This document shows positions 11,220 to 21,499 of a stretch of 64,000 bases of DNA, piece by piece. The stretch covers positions 114,695,064 to 114,759,063 of the forward strand of contig NC_080171.1 in assembly GCF_950295315.1 (NCBI RefSeq). Reading direction: 5' to 3'. This DNA comes from Erinaceus europaeus (lineage: Eukaryota; Chordata; Mammalia; Eulipotyphla; Erinaceidae). Within the stretch, counting starts at the first letter, position 1, and every line of letters begins with the position of its first letter. The translations under genes and the position numbers were made by a program. Below the pieces are notes generated by a model. That model had not been told where the DNA came from and made no database searches. It worked only from the letters and a program-made list of their open reading frames with translations.

Positions 11220-11382
11220 TTTTTTTTTTTTTTTTAACATTTTGTTTATTTAGTCATGAGAAAGATTGATAGGAAAGAAAGAAATAGGCATCACTCTGGT
11301 GCATGTGCTGCTGGGGATTGAACTCAGGACCTCATGCTTAAGAGTCCAGTGCTTTATCCATTGTATCATCTCAGAGACCACC
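11220..11382 (-). repeat. SINE-C
   Basis: Antisense copy with long T-run tail; head partly decayed (ttgtatcatctcagagacca). Confidence 0.85.
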
Positions 11383-11389
11383 CAGACCT

Positions 11390-12363
11390 GTTTTTTTTTT
11401 TTTTTTAATCTTTATTGGTTTATTGCATAGAGACAGCCATAAATTGAGGGGGGCTGATAGAGAGGGAGAGAGAGACAGAGACACACCTGAAGCCCTGCTT
11501 TATCACTCATGAAGTTTCCTCTTGCAGGTGGGGACCAGGGGCTCGAACCCAGGCCCTTGCACTTTCTTTTCTTTTATTATTATTATTTATTTATAAAAAG
11601 GAAACACTGACAAAACCATAGGATAAGAAGGTTACAACTCCACACAATTCCCACCACCAGAACTTCATATCCCCTCCTCTCCCGATAGCTTTCCTATTCT
11701 TTATCCCTCTGGGAGTATGGACCCAAGATCATTGTGGGGTGCAGAAGGTGGAAGGTCTGGCTTCTGTAATTGCTTCCCCGCTGAACATGGGTGTTGACAG
11801 GTCGATCCATACTCCCAGCCTGCCTCTCTCTTTCCCTAGTGGGGAAGGGCTCTGGGGAATCGGAGCTCCAGGACACATTGGTGGGGTTGTCTGCCCAGGG
11901 AAGTCTGGTTGGCATCATGCTAGCATCTGAAACCTGGTGGCTGAAAAGAGAGTTCACCTAAAAAGCCAGACAGGTTGTTGACTAATCATGATCCAAGTTG
12001 AGAGCATTAATCCTTGGGGGATTAATGTTTTACATTCTATAGTAAATACAATAGTTTGTACATGCATAACATTTCTCAGTTTTCCACATAACAATACAAC
12101 CCCCAATAGGTCCTCTGACAAAAGTTTGGTTTTTTTAATGTTTTTACTAGTAACTTAATAATAGTTTACAAGTCATGACCACAGAATGTGAGCTCAGATC
12201 TACAGGGATGCAGAGGTCACATAGGCTCCTAAGCTGAATATGGGTCCCAGATCACATCAGATTGATGGGGTTTACATAGTCAACAATATTTATACACCTT
12301 TCCCATATTTGGGAGCTACTCTCTTCCTTGCACTTTCTAACATGTGTGCCACCACCCAGCCCC
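11390..12363 (-). repeat. SINE-B split by an Xr insertion
   Basis: Body and B box at 11390-11567; the remaining head (ctaacatgtgtgccaccacc) resumes at 12339-12363. The break holds the 758-bp insertion at 11568-12325, so this SINE is older than that Xr copy. Confidence 0.9.
11568..12325 (-). mobile_element. Xr retroposon with 5' inversion
   Basis: Bounded by a perfect 13-bp TSD CCTTGCACTTTCT (11555-11567 and 12326-12338). The 3' part (11568 to about 11950) is Xr in antisense with its TTTATT tail signal. The distal part (about 12200-12325, 'gaatatgggtcccagatcac' to 'gggagctactctcttcc') is an upstream Xr segment in the opposite orientation. Between them lies an L1 3'-UTR piece (about 12020-12120, + strand 'tagtttgtacatgcataaca'). 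Confidence 0.8.
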
Positions 12364-12404
12364 CAGAGCATGTTTTTAAAATATCTTTAAAGGATTTATT
12401 TTAA

Positions 12405-12609
12405 AAAATGTTTATATTATCTTTATTTATTGGATAGAGACAGCTAGAAATCGAGAGGAAAGAAGTGATAGGGAGAGAGACAGAGAGACACTTGCAGCCC
12501 TGGTCACCACTTGTAAGCTTTCCCCCTGCAGGTGGGTACTGGAGACTCGAACCCAGGACTTTAGGTATTATAACATGTGCACTCAACCAGTTGCACCACC
12601 ACTCAGCCC
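12405..12609 (-). repeat. SINE-B
   Basis: Antisense copy. Near-identical flanks (ggatttattttaaaa and agatttatttcaaaa) suggest a TSD. Confidence 0.88.
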
Positions 12610-12647
12610 CACATTTTTAAAAGATTTATTTCAAAACACAACACACC

Positions 12648-12672
12648 GACACACACACACACACACACACAC
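12648..12672. repeat. (CA)n microsatellite
   Basis: About 12 CA units. Confidence 0.9.
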
Positions 12673-12829
12673 TGTGTTATGTGAAAAGCAGTTCCCAATT
12701 TCTTAGTTAAATGAGCCTGGGGTTGGCTTTGTGCTCTCCCCACTCCTCCCTGCTCAGCCCTGCTTGTGGGATGCACAGCTGGGTGAACTCTCAGGTTGGT
12801 TCCAGAGGTGGCCTGGCCTTGGTGGGAGG

Positions 12830-13012
12830 ATTGTCTGACCGGGAGACAGGAGGTGATCTGGGGCCCCAAACTCAAGGATAGGGCATATTCCTTACCGTGT
12901 GGATCACCCAGGTTGGAGCCCCGACACGACATGGGAGGTGCCATGGCACTGCAGGAAATTCCAGTGCTGTGGTTTCTCCCCTTGTTTGGCTCTGTCTGAG
13001 AGAAAAGGGGGC
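12830..13012 (+). repeat. possible old tRNA-type SINE
   Basis: Loose E-like arrangement: 'gggatcacccaggttggagcc'-type B box region, then 'tttggctctgtctgagagaa'. Weak. Confidence 0.3.
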
Positions 13013-13024
13013 CTGGTGCAGTGT

Positions 13025-13202
13025 TGTTTTATATATATATTTACTTATTCCCTTTTATTGTCCCTTGTTGTTTTATTATTGTAGTTATTATTGTTGTCGT
13101 CATTGTTAGGAGAGAAATGGAGAGAGGAGGGGAAGACAGAGGGGGAGAGAAAGTCACCTGACTACTCACAAGCATAAACTGCTTGTGATAGACCTGACTC
13201 CC
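13025..13202 (-). repeat. SINE-A with deleted head
   Basis: The tail and body are normal, but the tRNA-like head is replaced by about 40 unrelated bases before 'gacctgactccc'. Flanked by GTGCAGTGTT on both sides (about 13017 and 13204), so the rearranged form probably inserted as such. Confidence 0.8.
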
Positions 13203-13229
13203 AGTGCAGTGTTATTTTTATATAATGTA

Positions 13230-13557
13230 TTTATTTTTTTGCCTCCAGGGTTATTGCTGGGCTTCAGTGTCTTCACTATGAATCCACTGCTCCTGGAGGC
13301 CTTTTTTTTTTTTTTGCCTTTGTTGTTTTTATTGTTATTATTGCCATTGTTATTGTTGCTAGATGGGAATAGGACAGAGAAATTGAGAGAGGAGGGGAAG
13401 ACGGAGAGAGAAAGAGAGGCACCTGCAGACCTGCTTCACCACTTGTGAATCAACTCCCCTGCAGCTGGGGTGCCAGGGGCTTGAACTGGGATCCTTACGC
13501 CGGTCCTTGTGCTTTGTGTCATGTGCGCCTAACCCACTGCACTACCACCTGGCCCCC
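13230..13557 (-). repeat. SINE-A + module
   Basis: Antisense copy, module at 13242-13300, head ending 'taccacctggcccccag'. Confidence 0.9.
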
Positions 13558-14258
13558 AGTTATATATTTTTTTAAACTGAGAGCTATTCATACTAAAACC
13601 TTGAAATGATATATGAAACTTCAGAGAAAGAGGGCAAGAATGATGCCCCAAGTTCTACTCAGAGGTGAATGCATTTTTTTTTTTTCCTGCTGTGACAACA
13701 CGTGACTATGAACTGGCCACCGTGGTGAATGTTGTTTGGGTCAGTACACTCCAATCTAATGCCTGTAGTGTGGTGTTGACAGCACATGGTTAGAACCAAG
13801 GCGCCAGGGTCTGAGTCGAGCCCTGCTGTTGGCTGAGTCGCACAGAGTATGCAGGTGCTTCTCTGTCTCCTTGTCTGTGAAGTGACACTGCACAGAGATA
13901 GCCTGGCCACCGTCTGTCTGTAGCATCCTGCAGTGGTAGCTACCTGATATCCCAGCATGCAGTCTGATATGAAGGATGCCTGTGGCTCTTGAGCACAGCC
14001 TCACCCAATCTCTGTGTGCCTCTGTCCTGAGGTTGGGGTGGTGTTTACTCAGCACTGCCTGTCTGAGCACACTGGTAAAGAAGACTCCTCTGTCCTGTAG
14101 GAACACGGGCCCCACACAGAATGCCTGCAGTAAGAAGGGAGGGAGAAAGCAGGGTTGCGTAACTTGGACTTGGGCTTCCTTTATACTTCCCGGGCTGGGG
14201 GGGACAGGCATGCATTGTGGCGGCATGGTAACTGGAGCTGCCCTTTCCTTCCCCACAG
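13558..14258 (+). other. IPPK intron leading to exon at 14259
   Basis: No repeats recognised. Ends in a clear acceptor (cctttccttccccacag). A 177-codon antisense frame overlaps this stretch and the exon, but has no recognisable domain. Confidence 0.6.
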
Positions 14259-14338
14259 GTTCAGCAGTACCGGGTCGCCATGACTGCAAAGGACTGTTCC
14301 ATCATGATTGCACTGTCCCCGTGTCTGCAGGACGCAAG
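14259..14338 (+). CDS. IPPK: IPPK coding exon (second from last)
   Basis: 80-bp exon, 26 codons plus two bases: VQQYRVAMTAKDCSIMIALS then PCLQDA and a split Ser (AG|C). Acceptor ccccacag|G, donor GCAAG|gtaagg. TAKDCSIMI is the most conserved C-terminal box of the InsP5 2-kinase family. Its Asp is, as I recall from the plant enzyme structure, a catalytic or metal-handling residue. It is intact here, so this allele shows no sign of inactivation. Confidence 0.96.
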
Positions 14339-14529
14339 GTAAGGTGCCTGTTGCTGTGTCACGTGGCCTTGGCCTAACAGAATTGTGTGGAGTGATGAGA
14401 GCATTGGTTTCTCCGTTATTTAGAGACTCCCCTAGCAGTTTATGCTTGTGAGTAGAGTCCAAGACTTGGTTAGTGTCATGGGGTTTGCTCTAGCAACTTG
14501 TAATCGAGTCAGAAAGATATGTGTGGAGG

Positions 14530-14692
14530 GTTGGGGAAGGTAGCATAATGATTATGTAAAAAGGCTTTCATGCCTGAGGCTGCAGGATCCCAGGTTCAGT
14601 CTCCACCATAAGCCAGAGCTGAGTAGTGCTTGTGGATGGATGGATGGATGCATGGATGCATGGTTGGATGGTCGGATGGGGAAGAGATGGAG
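14530..14692 (+). repeat. SINE-D ending in a (GGAT)n tract
   Basis: Sense D copy (gtagcataatgattatgtaa, caggttcagtctcc, agccagagctgagtagtgct). Its tail has become a GGAT/GCAT tetranucleotide repeat at 14634-14682. Confidence 0.8.
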
Positions 14693-14699
14693 AAAGAGG

Positions 14700-15484
14700 A
14701 AGAAAAAGGAAGAGGAGACACTTGTGGAGAGTAATTTAAAAGGTTCAGCTAGTGAAGATATCCTAAGAATGGATGCAGTTTGAACACTGTGGTGTGATTG
14801 CTTTATTCAAAGAAGTCCCCAGGTTCTGTCAAAGCTCCAAGGTCTGAGCAGCTGTAGCCCCCAGGGGTACCTGCTTCCTGTGCTTTGTGCCAGGTCAGGC
14901 TGCCGTGCTATCTTTATCAAGGCATCTTGACTTGTCATTCATAGCTGCGAATGTCCCTTCCGTCCTGTGTCCTGTCCGCAGTGTCTATGCTTCTTCCTTA
15001 TCCACTTCCCACGCTCTCTTTCTCTTGGGAATTCAGGATAAACGTGACAATCTCCCCACAGTAACTAGACATTCTTTTCAGCGCTGATCCCCCACACCCA
15101 ATATTTGTGAAATGTTCTTTGACTTCCTTATAACGTTCTGGGTTAAGATGACCTAGTGAGCTGCCAGTCACCCTTTGTTGTGATGCTTTTAAAATAAAAA
15201 GTCTCAGGAGTCTTGCTCCCTAGCAAGTACAGAGTTGTCCACTTTCAGAAAGGGTCAGAACTGAATACAAAATAAGGGCTCGTTCTGTTGAGTTGAAAAG
15301 TCCTGTTGTCTCCTAAGAAAATGCCCATAGGACCCAGCTGAGACCTCTGTTTGCCGAGGTTAAGCTGACGTTAGATGAGAGAACCACAGGATGGCTTTGT
15401 CCACTGTATGTAGTGAGTCTGCCATTGGGAGAGAGATGTCTGAATGTGTGCTTTGGTGGACACCTCCGAAAATGTCGGTTCAGG
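14700..15484 (+). other. IPPK intron, unclassified
   Basis: No repeat or exon supported; coding-looking frames are short. Confidence 0.5.
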
Positions 15485-15485
15485 G

Positions 15486-15648
15486 GCTGGGTGGTGGTGC
15501 ATGTGTTAACAGTGCACAAGGACCCAGGTTCAATCCCCCGGCCCCCACCTGCAGGGGAAAAGCTACATACTTGAGTGTTGAAGCAGTGCGGCAGGTGTCT
15601 GTCTACTCCTTCCCTCTCGGTCTCTCGCTGTATCTAATAAATAAAAAA
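15486..15648 (+). repeat. SINE-B
   Basis: Head 'gggctgggtggtggtgcatg', B box 'ggttcaatccccc', end 'tgtatctaataaataaaaaa'. Confidence 0.88.
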
Positions 15649-15685
15649 TAGGTATATTTAAAATGTTGGCTCCGAGGTGGATATG

Positions 15686-15795
15686 GGGGCCAGAGAAATA
15701 GTCCACAGGACTCACAGGCGAGAGAGATCACAGGTTAGATACTCGGCACCACCGGTAGCTACAGCTGCACAATGCTTTGGTTCAAAAAAGAGATG
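15686..15795 (+). repeat. diverged D/E-type SINE
   Basis: 'gggggccagagaaatagtcc', 'acaggttagatactcggcac', 'cacaatgctttggttcaaaa'. Confidence 0.5.
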
Positions 15796-17380
15796 AGGGG
15801 ACCCGACAGGCAGGCGCACCACTCACTCCTCCAGCCGGAGTGAGTGGACGCAAACCATGGGGTCAGCCGAGACGCCAAGGGCGCCTGACATGTTGGGAGG
15901 CAAGTGAGGAAACGTGTCCAGGAGGTTCTAAACCACACGGGCACCTCAGACTTGGGGGTGGGAGCACACGGAGCATATCCACAGTGTTACATCATCTTCC
16001 TCAGCAGAAACAAAGGGTGCTGCACGTCTTCATTCTGAACAATTAGAGAAAGACCGCTAGTAGCTTCCACGGCACAGAAGGAGCGAGGGACAGAACCAGC
16101 CTGGGCAGGGCTCAATCTTCTGGGTTCAGACGGCGCGCTCCGTGTCTCCCCTGGCGCTCAGTAACACATGCACCCAGCTGGGTGCACCACTGCCTCTCCC
16201 CCCGCCCCCAGTTGCGTAACATCTTCATCCTGAGTACTTTCCCTGGGTGTTAGGAGCAAGAAATATAAAGATAAACATGAATTTATTTAAGGAAAGGAAT
16301 GAGAAAATGGATTAGGGACAAAGGATTGACCATGGAAAGCGTTTCATAAACATTTACTTAAGATTATTTTAATCTTAGACATGAAGTGTTTTAAAGTGTG
16401 CATATCCAAGTTTGTATCTGAGCCTTAGATTTGGGGGAAGTTAATCAGATAAGAGGTCTAGACTCCAGTCATCAGTTTGAAGAGGATGAGAGCCCTTAAA
16501 CAGAATTGTGACCCGCACCTGGTATGGTCTGAAGAACCATAGGCCCGCTGTGGTCAGACACTGTGGTGGAGCCCGGGGCCTCTGCTTAGGGGCCTCAGAC
16601 AGAGCTGCCTGGCCTTATTTTGGAAAAATAATAATAAATGTTTGGGAAAGGACTGAAAGCCTGACTCCCGGGTCCTCTGAGGAAGGCCCCACCATCTGTG
16701 TCTGAGTCCCCGGGAGCCTGCGGAGCAATCTCAGCCTGGGGAGGAGGTTTCATTTGTCAGGAGCCAGTATGATTGCTGTCCCAGGCTCCCAGGGAGTTTG
16801 TGGTCAGCACAAGGTCAAATTCCCCCCCGAACCCCCAGCAGCAGCAGCAGTCCTGTGCAGTGTTCCCAGCAGCCTCTTCATGCGATGGATTCCTCTCTTT
16901 ATACATGCTATCTTTCCGGCTGCTGGTTCTGGTGAGAGATTGAGATGGCCTTTAAACTGTGTGGTCCCTCTCCGAGCCAGAGATCTTAGTGGACCCAGCT
17001 CAGCAGCATAGGGGTTGGGGTTCCGACCAAGAAAGTAATTAGTAACCTATTTGCTGCTCCTTAGAGATTTGCTAAGACCCCAGCAACAGAGCCAGAGACT
17101 CACTTTTCTTACAAACGGTGTTTCAGAGTAGGGATTACTAGTCTTACTCACAGGAATCAGAACAGCACTGTGTGCACCAGCCTTTTATCACCCAGGCAGG
17201 AGAACTTGCAACTGTCATTTTGTTTTCAGTGTTGTCTAAATCTCGAAGAATAGGAAGCATGGGGAAAATCAGGACTCCCAAGTACTTCCCTTGGGCTATC
17301 CCAGTTCACACAGTGGATTTCACTAGGTACTGAATGCTCTGAAGGTTACGTGGGGCACAACAATCTTTGAATTCAGTTAT
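15796..17380 (+). other. IPPK intron, mostly unclassified
   Basis: The longest stretch of the window without a confident repeat. A weak SINE-B-like end (gggtgcaccactgcctctcc) sits near 16180-16200. The rest may be old unique sequence; I see no splice-flanked open frame. Confidence 0.5.
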
Positions 17381-17383
17381 GGG

Positions 17384-17682
17384 GGCCGGGTGGTGGCACA
17401 CCAGGTTAAGCGCACATACTACGAAGCTCAAGGACCCACACAAGCATCCTGGTTTGAGCCCCTGGATCCCCACCTGCGGGAGGTAGGGGTGGGGGTTCAC
17501 AAGTGGCAAAGCTGGCCTGCAGGTGTCTGTCTCTCTCCTTCCCTTGTCAATTCCTACCCAATAGAAATGAAAAGGAGAGAAAAAAAAAAAAAAAAGGCTG
17601 CTAAGAACACTGGATTTGTAGTGCAGGCACCAACCCCCAGCAATAACCTTAGAGGCAAAAAAATAAAAAATAAAAAAAAGAA
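17384..17682 (+). repeat. SINE-B/A + module
   Basis: Sense copy 'gggggccgggtggtggcaca' with poly(A), followed by the module (ggatttgtagtgcaggcacc ... caataaccttagaggc) and a second A-rich tail. Confidence 0.85.
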
Positions 17683-17888
17683 TTCACAGTTATCCTAAGA
17701 GTTTCAAAGTGCAAGTAATTGTTCATATTTTGTCATAAGCACATAGTTCTGCTTATGTTTAGGAAAAAAAACACTACAGATAAGATTTAAGAATCGAACA
17801 TGAAACTAGATCTCTTTCCAAAGGTGAAAAGCACCAAGAAGCACAAGCTGCTCCCGGATATGGGGAAAGATACATAGCGAGTCTGTTC

Positions 17889-18155
17889 TTAGGAGCCAGG
17901 CAGTAGCGCAGCGGGTTAAGCGCACATTGCTTGAGGTGCTGGGACCGGCCTAAGGATCCCGGTTCGAGCCCCGGCTTCCCACCTTCTGGGAGTTTCTTCA
18001 CAGGCGGTGAAGCAGGTCTGCAGGTGTCTGTCTTTCTCTCCCCCTCTCTGTCTTCTCCTCCTCTCTCCATTTCTCTCTGTCCTATCCAACAACAATAAGA
18101 ACTACAATGATAAACAAGGGCAACAAAAGGGGAAAGAAAATAAATAAAGCAAAAA
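17889..18155 (+). repeat. SINE-A with TSD
   Basis: Sense copy with A box tagcgcagcgg and B box ggttcgagccc intact. TSD AGTCTGTTC at 17880-17888 and 18156-18164. Confidence 0.95.
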
Positions 18156-18493
18156 AGTCTGTTCGCGACACCTCATCCACTTGGCTGCTGGATGGCCAGA
18201 TTCACTTTCTATTTCTTATTAGATTTTGTAATACTTGGCTCACGATAGAGTGATTGTTTTTTTCCTGCTTTCATTTATACCGCTGGGCTACGGGGAATGT
18301 CAGCTACATGCCCGACATGATTGCTTTTCCATCTTCTGAACCTTAACTCTGTCTGGCCTGGGGTGGTGGCTCGGGTCACAGCACTAGCCCCCGCACACTG
18401 AAAAACGCGCAGGCGCGTAGTAGGTGCTCTCTGAGTTGGGAGGGGAGGTTTGGGGAGGTTGATCCATTCTGAAGCCACCTTATCTCCTTGCAG

Positions 18494-18719
18494 CCCTGAT
18501 CAGAGGCCCATCGTCCCTTCATCAAGATCCCGGTTTGCCTTCTCTGTGTCTGTCTTGGACCTCGATCTCAAGCCCTACGAGAGCATTCCTCACCAGTACA
18601 CCCTGGACGGCAAGATAGTCAGCTACTACTCAAAGGCTGCACGCGCCAAAGATGCCGCCGTCATGTCGACACGGTTCAAGGAGAGCGAAGACTGCACATT
18701 AGTTCTCCACAAGGTCTAA
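18494..18719 (+). CDS. IPPK: IPPK terminal coding exon
   Basis: Last coding exon: acceptor atctccttgcag|C completes Ser, then 74 codons and TAA at 18717-18719. It reads PDQRPIVPSSRSRFAFSVSV, LDLDLKPYESIPHQYTLDGK and ends KESEDCTLVLHKV. The DLDLKP motif is the C-terminal acidic/Lys box of the InsP5 2-kinase fold, and the terminal VLHKV is as I remember for vertebrate IPPK. The frame is uninterrupted over all four exons. Substitutions relative to other mammals appear conservative. Confidence 0.97.
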
Positions 18720-20505
18720 CTTCCTTCCGACTGTCTTTGAAACTTGAACATAGAACGTGAAGGTGGAGTGACAGAGCTCTCTCTTCTGTTGCGCTGGGTG
18801 ACTTTTGTCTGTGAGTGATTTGCTTTTTTAACCCCGCCTGAGGTGGGACTGCCTCGGGGAGACAGAGTGGAAGAGCACTAAAAAGTAAATAAATAAATAA
18901 ATCGGCAAAGCATCTCGGATGAGCTCAGGAGCTGTGACCCAGGAAGCGGTTCACTAAAACTGGGTTTTCCACAAAGCTCCAGCGAAACACGCAGGAGAGC
19001 TCTTCCTCCCCAGACAGTGCTCACGCCGACTCCTCTAATGCAAAAGCCTTACTCTAAGACCCAAGGTTTGGATCTCTCACCACCAGACTCCTAACATAGA
19101 AAACTTGAAGTACCACACATAACTTACAGTTTCAACTTGGGAGAAAACACAGATACTACTGGAACCTTCCCAGCTGAGTTACTCGGTCCCTTTCCAATAG
19201 AAACCCAACTTCAGCACAGCTGTAGGCGGCCCCCTGCCACAAAGTGGGTTGAGCTGTTGTGAGTCCAGAATGTGAACTCTGGGACCCGCTGCAGACGCCA
19301 TGCTCGCAGCCATGCACTGGGCAGCAGGGAGACAGGACTCGGGTCAGGGTGGACACCATTCACTTGGACGATTTCTTTTTTCTTCCTCTTCTTTTCTTCT
19401 TCTTTTTTTTTCCTTTTTTTCTACCCAGTGATTTCATCTTTAACTTTAGGGGAGGCAAGTGTTTTTTCCCATCTGAAATTGCTGCTGTGATCTGGAAGCA
19501 GAACTGCGGCCATGCCTGGGGTGGGTGTCACGGGGTGGCTTTGCTCCTGGTAGCTCTGACCCTGACATTTGTGGGTTTTGGGGGTAGCTGGGGAACCTCA
19601 CAGTCAGTTCTGTCAGAGCCAGCGTGGACTTCTCCCCCTTCCTCGTACTGTTCCTCAGTTCTCCTGAGGCGTGTGGTGTTTGGGCCTTATGTGGTGCTGT
19701 GCCACCCCTCACCCCCACCCCCAGGGCTGTCAAGGCCCCACTTCTGAAGATGAGCAACTCCTGGCTGGCACCAAGAGGGTCTTAATTGGGGTCACTGAGT
19801 GTGCCCAGCTGCTATGAAAACTGTTGAGAATCTTGGCTTCAGTTTTTTTTTATCCTATGGTAGATTGTATAGATTATTTATATCATCATTTTTGAGGGAC
19901 TAATGAAGGCTTATTGTAACATATTATAATACTAATGAAACCATGGAATTGTATGAAAATGAGACTATTTTGCTGACTGTAAATTTTTGTGGGAAATTTT
20001 GTGATAACTTGAGAATTACACTTGTTTGAATCAGGGTAGCTCTCCTAGAATTTATTCTTCTATCCTGTCTTAAGGTTACTTCTTTCTTCAACACTCAGGT
20101 GCAAAGTGGCACTCAGCTGACACACACCTCTCTCTGTGTGAATCCTGTGTTGGGTCTTGGAGGCTTTGGAGATCACACCCGCAGGGGTGGCAGCAGGTGG
20201 CTCTCGCGGGCAAGTTGCAGGCCCCACAGTGCCAGCCGGGGGTGGGTGTCGCTGCTTGGGTCCCGCATCTTTGTGAGGAAGTGGGGTGGGTGAGCTGCCC
20301 TGGCTGGACCGTCCTTTTGTGGCAGAGAAAGTGAATAAGCCTACCTTGCTGCCCACCTGCATGTGACCCTCTTCCCTCCACCCCCGTGGTCCCTCTTCTG
20401 TGGCATGTATTGATTGGACTCATGTCTTTCTAACACTTAAGTGGGTGCCAGCAGTCAGCGCAGCTCTTATGCCTCTGGGGGACTTAAATGAGAAATGTTT
20501 CTTTG

Positions 20506-20675
20506 GAGGGACAGGCGGTGGCACAGCCAGTTAAGTGCACGTAGTACTAAGCACATGGATCTGGATTTGGCCCCCAGCCCTCCAACTGCAGGGGGCGACA
20601 CTTGACAAGCAGGTACACAGCTGTCTTTCTCCCTGTCTCCCTGTCTGTTTCTCTCTCTCCTATCCAATAAAATGG
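20506..20675 (+). repeat. SINE-A/B inside IPPK 3' UTR
   Basis: Sense copy 'gggacaggcggtggcacagc' to 'ctcctatccaataaaatgg'. Its tail carries AATAAA on the transcript strand. Confidence 0.85.
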
Positions 20676-21096
20676 AGGTGGGGGGGAGGGTCTATTTCTT
20701 TGTGGATGGCGTGGCCTTCAGACAGTGGATGCAGGAATGCGGAGGCCGCACATGTAAGGGACAATGCCATCTCTGCTGTCTTAACTTTTTAAAAACCTAA
20801 ACACACCACATTTGTTTTGTAGAGGCCCAAGGGGAGAGAACGCTTCAGACACTGCTTTCCAGACTGGAAGGCCTGGAGGGCGGTGCTGCTCCCTGATCTG
20901 AGGAATGTCCCAGAAATGAGGCTCTTGACAGACCTCCTCCAAGAGTCCCCAGGTGGCGGAGAGGCCTGCTGCTGCTTCTGCCCTCAGTGTAGTGTGAGTT
21001 GTGGGGGCAGTGCACACCCGCTCTCGCACACATTTTCACATGTTAAACAACAACAACACTATGTGTCACCTATTTAGCATTTTGTATTTAAATAGC

Positions 21097-21106
21097 TTTA
21101 TTTATT
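21097..21106 (-). terminator. CENPP: CENPP poly(A) signals
   Basis: Two overlapping AATAAA hexamers on the - strand (21101-21106 and 21097-21102), 129-140 bp past the CENPP stop. They are followed on the - strand by a GU-rich element (tgttgttgttgt near 21050). Predicted cleavage is at about 21075-21085. Confidence 0.75.
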
Positions 21107-21197
21107 TTTCATGTCAAGACAGGTGTATATAATGTGCCATAGTGGCAAAGACAACAGAAGATATGATTTCTAAGTGGAAAATAACATGTTTCTATTC

Positions 21198-21203
21198 AAT
21201 AAA
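21198..21203 (+). terminator. IPPK: IPPK poly(A) signal
   Basis: AATAAA followed after about 15 bases by 'gcttctgggtgccg'. It lies about 30 bp before the converging CENPP stop codon. Inferred from motif and position only. Confidence 0.65.
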
Positions 21204-21234
21204 ATCACATGCTTCTGGGTGCCGGCTCTCCTTC

Positions 21235-21362
21235 CTAGTTTTCCTTGGGACAGAGGCATGTTACCAGGCTTTCTAGAGTGGCTTCAATGCCCAGCACACT
21301 GAGAAGGGTTCGGAAACTGAGAGGAGCAGTTTGTATGACTCTGTTCTTGTCCAGCTCCAGGG
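21235..21362 (-). CDS. CENPP: CENPP terminal coding exon
   Basis: Last coding exon of centromere protein P, a subunit of the CENP-O/P/Q/U/R part of the constitutive centromere-associated network at the inner kinetochore. Read on the - strand: acceptor ttttctttatag|CC completes Ala, then LELDKNRVIQTAPLSFRTLL, SVLGIEATLESLVTCLCPKEN and TAG (21235-21237). This is the C-terminal helix region after the second RWD domain. The phase (G|CC) matches the exon at 24050-24141. A CA/TG microsatellite begins about 28 bp upstream of the acceptor, so the branch-point region is partly repeat. The IPPK 3' UTR converges on this exon from the other strand. Confidence 0.95.
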
Positions 21363-21389
21363 CTATAAAGAAAATAGATTTGGTTAACA

Positions 21390-21478
21390 CACGCGCACAC
21401 ACACGCACACACACACGCACACACACGCACACACACACGCGCGCGCACACACACACGCACGCACACGCGCACGCATGC
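21390..21478. repeat. (CA/CG)n compound microsatellite at CENPP acceptor
   Basis: About 89 bp of ACAC with interspersed ACGC units; TG/CG-rich on the CENPP strand, immediately before its last acceptor. Frames opened through it on both strands are repeat artefacts. Confidence 0.95.
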
Positions 21479-21499
21479 GCTCTACAGTGACTTTTTTTC

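Larger units (their letters stand above)
18720..21220 (+). other. IPPK: IPPK 3' UTR (inferred)
   Basis: About 2.5 kb from the stop to the first good AATAAA followed by a GT-rich element (21198). It holds an AT-rich, conserved-looking block at about 19840-20040, a T-rich tract (19376-19425) and one sense SINE. A (TAAA)n run at 18887-18901 contains AATAAA and could give a short isoform. Confidence 0.65.

Noticed and set aside
13756..14289. 177-codon - strand frame overlapping an IPPK exon
   Set aside because: Antisense to a confidently placed exon, with no recognisable protein; it is a shadow frame.
18887..18901. AATAAA within (TAAA)n as the main IPPK poly(A) site
   Set aside because: It is a simple-repeat context without a clear downstream GU element. 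Kept only as a possible short isoform; the site at 21198 fits better with the convergent gene layout.
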